From: Antedon bifida
Taxonomy: Eukaryota; Echinodermata; Crinoidea; Comatulida; Antedonidae
DNA length: 64,000 nt
NCBI GenBank assembly: GCA_963402885.1
Contig: OY727101.1
Location: 15,848,417-15,912,416 of the forward strand
Direction: 5' to 3'
Each line of letters begins with the position of its first letter. Position 1 is the stretch's first letter. The translations under genes and the position numbers were made by a program. Below the pieces are notes generated by a model that ran no database searches, was not told the origin of the DNA, and saw nothing but the letters and a program-made list of their open reading frames with translations. Below are positions 26,451 to 55,494 of the stretch, piece by piece.

Positions 26451-27226
26451 ATGTGTCCTGTAGCCTCTTACACCACCTGGGATACTGGCCGTCACGTGGT
26501 TGTAGCCTTCATCTGCGATGCTGCATAGTTAATGAAAGTTTTACATTTCAAAGAATAGTACAATTAATATAGTTTTATACAGGCACGTTCCAAACGATGA
26601 GATATTCAGTTGTATATGCCCAATATAATTGGTGACTTCACGAAGGAATATTAAAATCTCGAGTTATCTTCATCTTCAACATGGGCCGCAATATTAAACA
26701 GCACGCCCTCTATCGCTAACTGAATCTTGCCGACTATTTCTGCTGAACCGCTTCAAATAATTGATACGGTATTATTAAGGCCAATTTACACAGACGAGCG
26801 GTAACGGTTGCTCCGAAACTTTTGTGTTTTAGAGCCATTGCTTGCTTTATTTATAAAATGATTTCTTGTGAAATTGTAACTGTAAATAATTTTATCAAAT
26901 ATGTATTTTGTATAATTAAAACAAAAATCTCTCATTGTGAGATCATTATATGAACCTCATTAGCTTTATTGTCACAACTTCAACACAGACAATTTTATAA
27001 TTATATAATTATTATAAACGGAAATACGTTTGATTTATTGATAATTTGAAGAACACAGGGCGTGTATATGTGCTCAATTATTCGCCATCTTGCTGCCTTT
27101 TCAACCATAAAAAGTGGAAATAGACAATTTCCTAGGATGCTTTTGTTAAAGAGTGTTACATAAAAGGGAAACCGGTGTGGTAGAGGTACGTGTAACATAC
27201 GTAGGCCCAACGAAACAAAACGCATC
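26451..27226. other. Shisa-like 3' UTR and intergenic spacer
   Basis: No coding exon. It contains the likely 3' UTR of the Shisa-like gene and the short upstream region of the first PLAC8 gene. Confidence 0.5.
26915..26920 (+). terminator. Candidate poly(A) signal of the Shisa-like gene
   Basis: ATTAAA in an AT-rich stretch 465 bp after the stop codon, followed by CTCATTGTGAG. A weak variant signal; plausible by position only. Confidence 0.35.
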
Positions 27227-29196
27227 ATGATCAACGGATTATTCGTATCAGGAATTGGTAAGTGATTTGTTGTTTTCTAATTGAAAATTTAAATGATATT
27301 TCTGTCAATTTACAATTTGTGTTGTTACATGCTTTAGAATCGATGCTAGTCCTCGGAAGTTTCTTAAAAGTTTCAATAATAATTTGATTTTAACTTCTTT
27401 AAATTGTTGATATAAATATAAAATAATATAAAAACATCACATTTATAATGAGGTGTTTCTGTTCTGACAATTAAACTTGTGCGAATTGGAGAGAATCTTT
27501 AAATCGAAAGGATTTTTCTTGTAAATGTTTATCTTGTTTCGTAGAGGAAACTGGTGTTCCGGGCCATTGCAGATGGAACAGTTCAAGTCAAGAATCAGCC
27601 GTGGTAGTACAACAGCCAAGAAAAAGCAAACATAAGGTACAAAACATATCGTACATAAAAGTGTTTTTTTAGTATACTATCCGCACGTTCAGTAACATCG
27701 GCAAGGGTTCGAGGCTCACTCGCTCCATGGTTCTGGTGGTAGAACGAGTCTTCTCGGATAAAGTCTAGGCCTATAGGTCAAGTTTACACATCTAGCTCAT
27801 ATGCACTAAAAACCTAGTACATCTTTCGAGACGAGTAGGGAGTTACCCCGGTGTACTAGTACACAGCCACTGATTATGGTTGGGCTCTCTGGGAGACCAG
27901 TCTTTGACTGAAAAGGTAGCCCATATAAATAAATACAAATATTTCAATTCAGTAAATGACTTCATTGAATCACAGGCGAATTACAGTTCCACTTTTAATA
28001 GTTGTTTTGCTAACCGATCGACGAACCGTTTATTGCCATTAATTATGCGATTTGTTTGTTTCCATCAATTACTATTTTCTAATATATTGTTAAAATAGAG
28101 GTTAGTGGAAGACGGTGAAAAAGAATGGAAAACTAGTTTGATTGGATGCGGTGATGATTTTGAATCATGTAAGTCACATTCATTGACAACATTATTATAG
28201 CCATTATCGTATCATACATTTTTATCAGTGTACATAAACTCATATAAATGAAACCCGTGTCATTCCCTACTAATCCAGATGTAAAAAGGAAATTTATCCT
28301 ACTCGATCGGTTCTCGAGGTAAAATGACTGACTATTGCAAGTCATAGAAACGAGTCTACGTTTATTTAGTACTTTTAGTACATGTTAATCCCTGTCATAA
28401 GTTCGGATTTAGAGACTTAGACTCGCTTCTAGATGACTTAGTCAGTCACATTCTACCTGATACAGTAGCGACAAAATCAAACATACATGGCACGGGTTTG
28501 TTTTTAGCTTGGCAGTAAAAAGGTTGTATTTAACACATTCCCCAATTGTTGTCAATGGAACTATTTTTTTTTTAAATGTCTCGTTCTCCATTTTAAACTT
28601 CATAATCATAATGTAATGTTTATGTTTTTGTGAATGGAAATAAAGAAAGAAAGAAACAAAAACAAAAACAAAATAATTTCTCGGCATCATCATAGTAATA
28701 TTCATGATTTATTATCATTCAGTTTTGCTTTCGGTATTTTGTCCCCTGTGCGTGTCGTGTGATATTGCAAATCGTATAGGCGAGAACAACTGCATCGCCA
28801 TTGTACCTGGTGGATTACTGGCGCTGAGGACCAGAATTAGAACGAAGAAAAATATTAAGGTAGGTCTAACCAGGGAAGAGTTAAATTTAACTCTTGTAAT
28901 TTAACTCTTCCCTGGCCTAACCAGTTTAGAATCAATCGATCATAAGAATGTAGGCTTATAAGTAACCCTTTCGATTGCGGTACAACAAAGCAATAAGAGA
29001 TTATCAATAAGTAAGTAATTAATTTATATGGTTATGACTACTATGCTAAATTGAATGTATTGTGTTTTTGCAGGGTACAATGTGCGGGGATTGCATGATA
29101 CAATGTTGTTTGTGCCAACTATCTGTAGCACAGATGTACCGCGAAGTAAAACCGAAGGAAAGGCCAAAAAGCGAAGGATGGACCATGGAGGTATAA
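27227..29196 (+). CDS. PLAC8-family Cys-rich protein 1
   Basis: Five exons: 27227-27257, 27545-27636, 28099-28168, 28723-28859 and 29074-29196, giving 150 aa in frame. After a polar N-terminus the PLAC8 core begins with EWKTSLIGCGDD, then a hydrophobic Cys stretch (VFCPLCVSC) and GENNCIAIVPG. Next come a basic LRTRIRTKK and the second Cys cluster CGDCMIQCCLCQLSVAQMYRE. Family knowledge: PLAC8/cornifelin-like proteins are small Cys-rich, often membrane-associated proteins; related plant and fungal members affect cell size or metal handling. The acceptor at 28098 is used rather than 28100, which would put a stop in frame. It pairs with the gene at 30649 as a local duplicate. The molecular function is unknown. 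Confidence 0.85.
27690..27870 (+). mobile_element. tRNA-derived SINE, family A, copy 1
   Basis: Contains GGCAAGGGTTCGAGGCTC (B-box), TTCTGGTGGTAGAACGAGTC, TTCTCGGATAAAGTCTAGG and CCTAGTACATCTTTCGAG...GGGAGTTACC. The same ordered blocks occur at 53760-53930 and 58490-58560. In intron 2 of PLAC8 gene 1. Confidence 0.7.
28316..28462. mobile_element. Inverted-repeat element, family 3, diverged copy
   Basis: GAGGTAAAATGACTGACTAT with GAAACGAGTCTA is mirrored by TAGACTCGCTTCTAG and AGTCAGTCACATTCTACCT. Internally TTTAGTACTTTTAGTACATG. In intron 3 of PLAC8 gene 1. Confidence 0.6.
28870..28915 (+). repeat. Perfect 16-bp stem hairpin beside a splice donor
   Basis: Arms CCAGGGAAGAGTTAAA (28870-28885) and TTTAACTCTTCCCTGG (28900-28915) are exact inverted copies with a 14-nt loop. 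It starts 10 nt after the exon 4 donor of PLAC8 gene 1. Confidence 0.9.
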
Positions 29197-29381
29197 TAAT
29201 GTATACCTAAATGGCTAGACAATGATTTAAAGCAATCTATGCCTCTCTGCAACTCGAAGAACAGGCCTAAACGGTACCGTATATGAGACAGATCGATAAT
29301 TCATATTTTAACGCGAACAGTACAAGGGCCTATGAGTTATGTTTCAACCAAGGCAGCTTCGGAGATTAAAGAGTTTATCTG

Positions 29382-29478
29382 TGGCTGCGACACGATAAGT
29401 TCCACACCACTTATCGGATACCGCGCGCCGCGGAGTGAATGTACATAGTACACATCACTGTGGTATTTGTCGCAGCCA
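29382..29478. repeat. 11-bp inverted repeat, possible small foldback element
   Basis: TGGCTGCGACA (29382-29392) and TGTCGCAGCCA (29468-29478) are exact inverted copies. They enclose a CpG-rich core with CGCGCGCCGCGG and further partial pairing (CACTTATCGGATACC / GGTATTTG). It lies in the 3' UTR of PLAC8 gene 1. Confidence 0.6.
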
Positions 29479-29700
29479 GCCATAAGATCAAAGTACTGTT
29501 ACGAGTTCCTACCTTGGCAAGGCGAGCTCAGTGTCCTGTTGTTAGATTGCCTTGTTTCAACTATCAAAAAAACATACTTTCCTAGATGAATTTAGATGAG
29601 GCAATCAAGGTGTCATAATAGTGTCGAAACTGTATATAGGTGCTCTAATTAAACTTGTTTAAATAACATTGTATATTTTTATAAAGATAAATTACCAGAA

Positions 29701-29706
29701 AATAAA
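29701..29706 (+). terminator. Poly(A) signal, PLAC8 gene 1
   Basis: Canonical AATAAA 505 bp after the stop codon, followed by a T/GT-rich stretch. Confidence 0.6.
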
Positions 29707-29989
29707 TATTTTGAAAGTTGATTTTTATTGTTTTATTCTTATGAATTTCATGAATTCTCTTGTTGAAGGCAACGTTTGTAAGTATAGGCCTACATAATAA
29801 TTATACCAACTTTTTATCAGATATATTATGTGTCTGAAAGAGAAAAAAAATGTGTTCAGAACTTTGCAGACTTAGTAAACAAATGGTATGAGGATGAAAA
29901 GAGTGACACAGAGTTACTGAAATCATTTAAATAGTAGCCCCACGGATTCAAGACGATAAACCAATCAGAGCGTTACTTAGTAGTATGAC

Positions 29990-30116
29990 GTATACAAAAT
30001 CACCTGCCGTAAGAAATATTCAAATAAGGTTCACTATGGATTTCGTTAGTCAAATCTGGATATCGACTGTGTGAGGTTTGGGAAAGTAAAGCGGCTCTTA
30101 TACCACTAGATATCAG
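29990..30116 (+). promoter_or_regulatory. Candidate non-coding first exon of PLAC8 gene 2
   Basis: A donor-like ATATCAG-GTAAAG lies at 30116/30117. The coding exon of PLAC8 gene 2 has its own acceptor (TACAG, 30635-30639) just 9 bp before the ATG, so an upstream non-coding exon must exist; this is the best candidate seen. The transcription start is not determined. Confidence 0.35.
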
Positions 30117-30648
30117 GTAAAGTTTGATGGAAGATTACCATTATTAACCATAACATTTTTACTCAAGTAAAATGAATGTCATTTAGGTTTAGTTGCTACT
30201 GCATTGTTATTGCTTTGTTCGGTGTGTAGGCCATGGAGGTTTATTTTTTCATCCTCCATGGTTAGGCTGAGCTACATCTCAATTATAACACCGTGCTATT
30301 GTTTCGACGTGCACACGAAATGTTTTGTAGGCCTAATTTTCTCAGACTTTCAATATACTATCATTTTGGAAGAATTAAACAACACTTAATTAATTAATTA
30401 GTAAAAATTGATTACCACAATCACACTAGAAACATAAAAACATTTCATTGCTTTAAATTTGACGTGATGGCGTCCGCTTAGCAGTCTCCTAGCTATTGGG
30501 CTATCCCATTGCTATTGTTTTATTTATAATAATGCATTATTTTCACAATGAGGTTGGGGTAAAAATTTGCACGTTTTCTTTAAGAAAGGATAAAGAATAC
30601 ATTTTGTCTGTATTTCTTAATATTATTTTTAATATACAGGTTAGTGCA

Positions 30649-32370
30649 ATGGCTCAAACAACTGTGGTCGTACAACAGCAGCCTCAGCCTATGGTATTTG
30701 ATCCAAATTTGAACTTGGTAAGTGATTTTCGAAACATTGAATTCGGATTGAATTTTCCACCAATAACCAAACGTTTCTATTTTTTTAATCAGTCTTTTAT
30801 TTAATTTAATTCTTTTTTTTACATTAAATAAACGAATAAAATATCTATCTATCGACTTCATTTACAGTTTATGGCTAACATTAAAATTATGCTTAAATAA
30901 TTAAACGGTTACGTTTACTTTTAAGAAGGTAAACGTTTAATTAACGTTAATTAATTAAGCATAATTTTAAAAGTATTTTTCTTATTTCAGCAAGGCAATC
31001 AACAACGGGACTGGTCAACTGGCCTTTTTGGCTGCTTGGAAGAAATAACACCATGTAAGTTCTGTTCATTTTTTTTTTAAATTCCCATTTTTTCCCTCAT
31101 TAATCAAATATTCAGGTTGGCCACGAAATGTATCATTGGTTAAGGTAGGAGACAGACACAAGAATAAAATGTTCTTGTTTTGTTTTCTCTTTCGTTGGTG
31201 TAGCCCACTTTTATTCATTATTCTATTCCATGACAAAGATATACAAAGATTAATGTATTAAAAACATGTATGCACTATAATATGGTTAAAAGAGATATCT
31301 TTTCAAAACATAACATAATTGGTTATAATTGTAGTTTTGCGTCAGGATTGGTTATAATTGGTTATATTGTCACATACCCTCTTATAAAATTTGGCCAACG
31401 TATTGAAGCGTTGTTTTTTTTCTATATTTCTTTCTTTTTCATCTTTCTGTTTTATAGGTAAAATACGAAAAGTGTATTAAAAAAGTTACTTCAATATTCT
31501 TTAAAAATTTTTTTCAATATAGAAGAAAGAAAGAGAAAGAAAGAGAAAAGAAAAAACGAGTTTTCATTTCGATTTTATGAAATCTGATTAATTAATTTTA
31601 AAAAGAAATAAAATGTTCTTGTTCCTGTACAATCTTCCTTGATATTTTCAAACATTTACTACTCTTTTAGGTCTATTGGCGTTTTGCTGTCCAACGATTG
31701 CTGAAAGTTACCTAGCCTGTCAGGCAGATGAATCGTGTATAGTCCCATGTTGCGTTCCCGGAGCCCCCATAGCAATCAGAACCAAACTTCGCACACAATA
31801 TGGAATTAGAGTAATTACAATAGATAAAGAAATTTTATTTTTATTTTTATTCACTTTTCTGCCATATACAATACAAAGAAGACAAAACAGATGTAAAAGG
31901 CAAGGAAAGACCAAACAGGTGCTAAACACCGATGCTAGTTGTTCAACCCAGAACAGAGCACAGAAAAAAAAGGACATTGACTTGGCTATAGAAATATATA
32001 TTGGTGGCGATAATTTCCCTCTTTGTTTAAAACACTTTCTAGTCAACTTTTTTTTAAATTATCAGGTTTCACCATTTCCTCCTTTTTCAGATCATAACAG
32101 TTTTTCCAAAGAACACAATTCAGTCAACATTTAATATGTATAAAGTAAAAAGGGGCTTATCCGTATCATAAAGGGTATTTCCAACATGACTGGTGTCTAT
32201 AAAACAACCACTTGTTCTATTCATTGAAGTGTATTTTATATTTTATTTTGCAGGGATCACTTTGTAATGACTGTGCTCTGTACTATTTTTGTGTTCCATG
32301 TGTAGTTAGCCAAATGATAAGGGAGATAAACAACGTGCGCATGGGCAGAACAACATTCATAAGAAAATGA
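30649..32370 (+). CDS. PLAC8-family Cys-rich protein 2
   Basis: Four coding exons, 30649-30717, 30991-31054, 31671-31810 and 32254-32370, join in frame to 129 aa. The Gln/Pro-rich N-terminus (VVVQQQPQP) is typical of the family. The PLAC8 core then runs RDWSTGLFGCLEE, AFCCPTIAESYLACQ, ESCIVPCCVPGAP, a basic IRTKLRTQYGIR, and the second cluster CNDCALYYFCVPCVVSQMIREI. The last three exons have the same junction phases and nearly the same lengths as those of PLAC8 gene 1 (70/137/123 against 64/140/117 nt), so the two are tandem duplicates. This copy is closer to the family consensus, with CCP and CVPC motifs intact. An AATAAA follows at 32400 and another at 32921. The function is not known beyond the family. 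Confidence 0.88.
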
Positions 32371-33454
32371 AGAAAAAAAATTTGTATATGTAGGCCTATA
32401 ATAAAAAAAATGAACACTAAACATATAATTATATTATAAATAGTGAGAATAGTTTAAATGTAGATGTATTAAAATATATAGTATTGTATAAAAAATGATA
32501 AATGTGTGTTCTGTTTTGTACTGTGTCGTGTGGCAAAAGTAGTCACGGGGTCTGGTAACTACGAGTTCACATCACCTAGCAAAACATGAAGTTGCATCTG
32601 CGATTTGTTAAAAGTGAACAAAGTGGCCGCAAGACTATGCGCTTCGATATATAAATCTGTATTACTGGAATTTTTATAATGGGCCTATAAGTGATTAAGG
32701 CCTAGACAATCTAATTGTTAGATCATATCATATCAGAGAATATACATTTATTTTATACGATATGTAGGCCTACTATTGGTTTTAAAGTTATGATGGACCA
32801 AAACCTTCCATTGAGTGTACCCGGCTGTGTCCGGAATCCACTATAGAGTAAAATAAAACATTTTCAATAGAAAATGGGTTTAAAATTGATTTATATTTTA
32901 TTACTTATTTGTAGTGAAAAAATAAATATTTTGGTACACATGGTACTTCCAGCTTGAAACATCTAGTTTGAACAGACAAGAATCAAAACTAAGTTTAAAA
33001 CAACAAACACATTCCATATACCATGATTATACTAGTGTCCGTTGTAGCCATCTCAATTGTGCAGCCAATGTGTTTTATGTAGCGCCCTCTGTTCAGAAGG
33101 TGAAGACGTCTGTGTTCACTAGAGTTATTAATTATTGTTCTTTTTTTAGTGGGTACCACTAGTATATGCAAATTACGTTGCACATAGTCGGTCGACTAAT
33201 GCGGTTCGTAGTGGTTGTAGTGAAAAACAAATAAATACAAGCTTTGGCTCCAAAAATGGCCTGTTGTGATATGTATATATATGTATGTGGTTGATTATAG
33301 TTAAGCGTATAGACCTAGTATAGTATATTTTATTTTCTGTTTGTCTAAAAGTATCTGAAGTAAATCATTTTTTAAATCGGAAATCTCGAATTGTTCTGAT
33401 ATAGGCCTACATTATCTTTGTAAGCTTTACATCCTTAGGCCAAGTCATGGTCAC
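32371..33454. other. Intergenic, nothing recognised
   Basis: PLAC8 gene 2 3' region, then AT-rich sequence without coding exons. Several TAGGCCTA octamers. Confidence 0.5.
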
Positions 33455-33682
33455 GGGTAAACCTGAAAATGTCAAATTCAAGTTATATGTAATAGGCCTA
33501 ACTACCTATATTTATTTTAACACACCGTTTATTGTTCATATTATTGTAATGCTTATCTCTACATTTGTGCCACTGAGAAGATGTCAATAAAATCACAAAA
33601 ATTATGAAACATAACTATAGATTGATATTATTGGAATGTATGATCAACAAAATTGTTTTGCCCGCATCTGACCTTTAATACC
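33455..33682. repeat. Dispersed repeat D, copy 1
   Basis: Shares ordered blocks with 44650-44966: ATTCAAGTTATAT, CACACCGTTTATT, ATCACAAAAATTATGAAACA, ATTGGAATGTATGATCAA and TTTGCCCGCA...TGGCCTTTAA/TGACCTTTAA. This copy is shorter. No coding capacity; class unknown. Confidence 0.7.
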
Positions 33683-33764
33683 AAAATTATACTGTACAGA
33701 GTATTTTTTTTAATCAAATATCATCAGTAAATAGAGGGCAGTACGTTGTTTTGATGTTTGTCGC

Positions 33765-33932
33765 GATCATGACGTCACTATGACTTGTTCACTGGGATAG
33801 CAAAAAGGAGGAAGTGCCCTTCGGTAAGATATCCTCCCAATAATGCTAAACAGGTAAAATATACAATATTTTGGGCCTATCGTACGAGTACATCGAAGTC
33901 TTAATATCAAAGGGACGTATGTTTTCTAAAAG
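33765..33932 (+). promoter_or_regulatory. Candidate promoter and 5' UTR exon of the AKT gene
   Basis: A perfect CRE-type TGACGTCA (33770-33777) is followed by a purine-rich leader-like stretch and a strong donor, AAAAG-GTAAGTAC, after 33932. The first AKT coding exon begins at an acceptor (CCAG, 37690), 23 bp before its ATG, so a 5' UTR exon must lie upstream. This is the best candidate seen; the link is inferred. Confidence 0.4.
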
Positions 33933-34484
33933 GTAAGTACAAAATTATCGTTTACATTATTTAGAACAACCAGATAGGCTAGGCTTGGTTTAGTGTGTGC
34001 TGATTGATGATGAGGTGGGGAAGAATGAATGATGAGAGAGAGAGGGATGGGAAGGCTCGCTTCAGCCTTATTTCTTTGGTTCATGAATCATACATGTACC
34101 ATACACACTACCTACTCCCGAAAAAGAGAATGCAAGGCTAAATTCTACATTTAATTACTCTTGTAAATAGGCCTATTAATATTATATGCTCCACATTTGT
34201 TACAATACAGTATATATTTAATTGTAATAAATAATGTCCATAGAAATAGGCCTAGCCTAGACTATAGAGGTATGTGGAGGTATTGCAGGGCCTGGCTAGC
34301 CTTTCTTCTAGGTTGGGCCTTTTTAGTTAGTATAGTAGCCTAACTTAGGCCAGTACTAAGGCCTAGTATACTATGATTGACAAGTAATTAGGGATTATAT
34401 TGTTTGAAGGTTTGCATGGCGAAATCAAATGTTGATATAAGTTTGCGGTACACCATGTATTTCTTTATTCTGACATAAAATCAT

Positions 34485-34526
34485 AGGATCGACGTTTCGA
34501 TCAATATGCTTTGATCGTCCTCAGGA
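34485..34526 (-). ncRNA. Hammerhead-ribozyme-like core of a Penelope-like element
   Basis: On the minus strand CTGAGGA (34524-34518), matching the hammerhead CUGANGA box, is followed by a perfect stem CGATCAA/TTGATCG with a short loop, then GAAAC. Family knowledge: Penelope-like retroelements carry hammerhead motifs in their terminal repeats. The GIY-YIG remnant of such an element lies about 700 bp upstream on the same strand. The third stem and cleavage site were not confidently placed. Confidence 0.5.
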
Positions 34527-34954
34527 GTGAGAATGCAGAAAGTCAAAACAACTACAATACCATTGATAATTATCACTACAGCAGCAGGAAACCCACTGAC
34601 ACCTAAAAATACAAAACTACAAGAAATAAACATAGGAACTGTACAATATAAAAGGAATTGGGCAACAACAATGTAGACCTAACCCTATAATGAGATAGAT
34701 AATCAATCATTTGGTTTAATTGATATGACCAATAGTGAATGGAAACTAGCTAATAGGAGAGCATTGTTCCTGATAGGTGTGAAAAGCAAGGTGAGACAAG
34801 CTAAAAAAAACAATAGCATTGTCTCGAAGCTGGGTGTAGACTGGCCAAACAAGACCATGTGTCCAGACAGGATTGTGTAATGTTAATCTTATACAATCAA
34901 AAGATTGTCCTAAAGCGCTGATAGAAAAAACAGAAAGAAATTACAAAGAAAAAG

Positions 34955-35445
34955 GATGGGTTTTTAAGAATGTTTTTGAAAACTATGATAGAGGATGCAT
35001 TTTTAATAGGATCAGGAAGATTGTTCCACAGTTTAGGAGCTGCAACTGCAAAAGCTCGATCACCATAAGATAACAAATCTTGATGAACAGTGTTGTGTTT
35101 GTAGATTTCAAAAGCTTCCCTGGTTCGTCTGGAATGCCAAGAAGGAACGGTAGCAATTAGTTCAGCATCTTTCCAATTAACTCGATGTTGTTGTTTGTGA
35201 GAATGCATTAAACTATTGAAGATTTGTCTTGCTCTCCTCTTCAGGCATGGCCTTGATGTTCTTTGAGCCTGGTTTGAAGGTCACGTCCAGTTTGCCCAAT
35301 GTATACCTTTCCACATTCACATGGGATACAGTATACACCAGGTTGGCTGTGTTTAGATGGTTTGTCCTTTTGTGTTTGGAGACACTGTGACAACTTGTTG
35401 ACTGCACTGTGAAATACTGCTTGATGAGAAACCATGTATCATGAC
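34955..35445 (-). pseudogene. Decayed Penelope-like element end fused to a LINE reverse-transcriptase tail
   Basis: Minus-strand frames give, in order, a GIY-YIG endonuclease domain (35435-35241; GVYCIPCECGKVYIGQT then TRLKEHQ) and, after a frameshift and stop, its downstream segment (NWKDAELIATVPSWHSRRTR, REAFEIYKHN). The same frame then runs straight into GDRAFAVAAPKLWNNLP and VFKNILK, the C-terminal signature of CR1/L2/Rex-type LINE ORF2 rather than of Penelope. Family knowledge: the GIY-YIG domain at the C-terminus marks Penelope-like elements. Stops and frameshifts show it is inactive. No upstream reverse-transcriptase domain was recognised. Confidence 0.7.
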
Positions 35446-36420
35446 ATGGGCACATGAGGAGGCTTAATACCTTAACTTTTTGTTATAGTCTTTAACACAT
35501 TTGATCTAGGTTTGGTGTTTTTCACACTCATCACAAAAGTAAATGAGCTAGTCATGAACTCATAAAACAATACAAACGAGAATAGTTTTAAAGCTTTTAT
35601 TATAGAGCAAATTATGAGCAAAGTCTATTTTGGCCAAACTTACCGAATAAACAATAACCCGTCTCTCCAAAGAGAGATAAAATATGCCCTTATCCCATAA
35701 TGGTATAGTCCATGAATCTTGTCATGAAAGTAAAGAACGTGCCTGGTCAGTTCATACCAAAAGAGAACTTACTTCAATACCATAGTTTAAAGTATTTGTA
35801 TTAACAGGTAATACTAACTGTACATTAATCCATAAAATTCCCCTTTTTAGTCTAAATACAGTACAACATTTTTATACCTTTATACTATAGTATTATTTTT
35901 GTATACTGGTTATCAACTGGTTTGTGCTACTCAATTGTTCAGCATTTAATTGTCAAAATTCTTTACTTTTATAGCCTTTACAGTTAAATCTATAAAGAAA
36001 ATACACATTCTTTGAAAATAATAAAAACTACATGTCATTGTCACACACTCACTATTATATTATTATATCTTTACAAAAAGATATTTATTATTTATCAATT
36101 CCTTAAATTGAAAAGTAACTGCTCTAAGTAAATTTAATAAAATGTGTAGAAAACAAACAAAATTACATACATGAATGATAATTAGTAGTCAAATTAAATT
36201 CAATAAAATATCAGTCAAGGCCTCCAACATTTTAAAATTTTGTTTTAGTTTAATTATGTAATTTAATGTACACGTAACGTAAGACAAAACCAAGTTGTCT
36301 AATTTAAAGTATACTGATGTCAGAATTGAATAGGTTTAATAATAATTGATGGTATAGTTAAAGGGGAAGATTATGCATGGATATAGCTAGAGTCTAATTA
36401 TATGTGTCAAAAAGGTAGTG

Positions 36421-36560
36421 GGTAGATAGAGAAATAAGTACCAGAGGTTTTAATTATGTGGGTGTTGTGTTGAAATTCGGCAGGGTGGGAGACCTTTAGA
36501 TCCACTTTTAGTTAGGGTGGGTGGAAGGCTGTGAAGGTGGCTGTCTCTCCGACCACATCT
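36421..36560. repeat. Diverged dispersed repeat, matching about 47145-47245
   Basis: GTGTTGAAATT-CGGCAGGGTGGGAGA...TTTTAG...GGGTGG here resembles TGTTGAAATTGGGCTGCGTGGGAGA...TTTAGGCTGGGTGG in AKT intron 2. Low similarity, class unknown. Confidence 0.4.
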
Positions 36561-36626
36561 TTCTAACACAATTACTGTACACCATTATATCCATGGCATT
36601 TCATCAATTCCTTGCTCCTTTATAAA

Positions 36627-36736
36627 TTAAGCTACACTATCAAACTTTATGTGACAAAAATAAAGTGATGTGCACATACACAGTATAGCCATGATGATGT
36701 CATATCACTACCATATTTGGTAGTGTAGAGAGCTTA
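36627..36736. mobile_element. Hairpin MITE, family 1, copy 4 (truncated arm)
   Basis: TTAAGCTACACTATCAAAC and TTTATGTGAC at the left with the internal ATGATGATGTCATATCAC block. The right arm is shortened to TAGTGTAGAGAGCTTA. Confidence 0.7.
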
Positions 36737-37713
36737 GACTATAGTGAATGAATGAGTGATTGGTGAATTTTACATTTTTATTTTACTTTTCCGCCACCGT
36801 TTTTCCTCCCCAACCCAAAACAAGTTGATCTTCATCAATTTCACTTAGACACCATTGTACTGTTAATAGTAGATACTACCCATGTTTAGTCTAGCTACTC
36901 AACCTTCATTTATTGGCTCTTCATTCCAGTTCCAGTAACATTTCCCATTTTTTTTCATTAATTATTAATTGAATATTTCTTTTTTAATTCAGAATTTGTT
37001 GAAACACATTTGGTTAAGGATTTATTAACTTTCAGGTAATTTGATAATTGTTTTTATTTTATTTGTTTCTCCAATTTTGAAAAATAACTTGTTAAACTAA
37101 TTAAAATAAATTTTTCAAAATATTTTAATTTATCATTCTACTGTAGATGTGTGTTTGTTTTAGGTTGTTTACTGGACAATTTTCAATTAAGATTGACAAG
37201 TCGTTATGCTGTATGCTGAGATCGAACGATTTGTCACTGATTGATGAGATGTAATATGTTGTGAATAATCGACGCATTGCAATAAATTCCCGGCCAATTG
37301 AATCCTTCCTTGTTTGTAGAAAATAAATCCGGCCGGAATGCGAGTAGCGTTTTAGTCCCTGATATTAACCACGCCGAACCTTTATTATTCGTGAGAGAAA
37401 CTCGCGGCACATCCTACACTCGCCAAATGACAAACAGGAATTGACTGATTGCTGTACAAGCCGAGTTTACAAGCCGGTATTAATGAGTTAATTTATCTTG
37501 TCATGTTTACTACTGTGAGGCCTCCTTGCCTTGGCCTAATGATATTCTATTTTGCTCGGCTCTGACAATATTTTCCTTTTTAAGCCTTGTTTTTTTGAAA
37601 AATCAGCAACCTGTATTTCAACTCTGCTATTTTGATTCACCTGGAGACTGAAAATCATTTTTTATTTCTTTTTTTTTATTGGATTTCCAGAAGTGTTTCA
37701 ACGGCTGTGAAAA

Positions 37714-55115
<17,402 letters not shown>

Positions 55116-55494
55116 ACACTTTGTCAATATCTAAGATCATCAGTTAGTTGTCACCAAAGACATCTGGTGGTATATGGATCATCTGGTGTAAGAAAACCAG
55201 ATGTTACTTCTAACAACTGGTGATGTTTTGATCATCTGGTGATGTTTGGATTATGTTATTGAAGATCATCAGATGTTTTGCCAGAGGATTGAAGAACATT
55301 TAATATTTTGTTGATCCTCTGGTGTTAAGATCACCAGTTGTACCTCAGATCATCCATTGTTTATCTCCAAGTGCAGCCCTCTCAAAGAATATATTTGTTT
55401 TTTATTTGTTTTTGCGTGTTGTCAAGAACTTCAGAATATCTTCAAAGATAATGGTAATACTTAAAGCAAATGATATCAAGTTGTGCATCAGTTT

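Noticed and set aside
31811-32134. Extension of the 152-aa frame past PLAC8 gene 2 exon 3
   Set aside because: Read-through of the intron beyond the donor at 31811; PLAC8 homology resumes at the acceptor at 32254.
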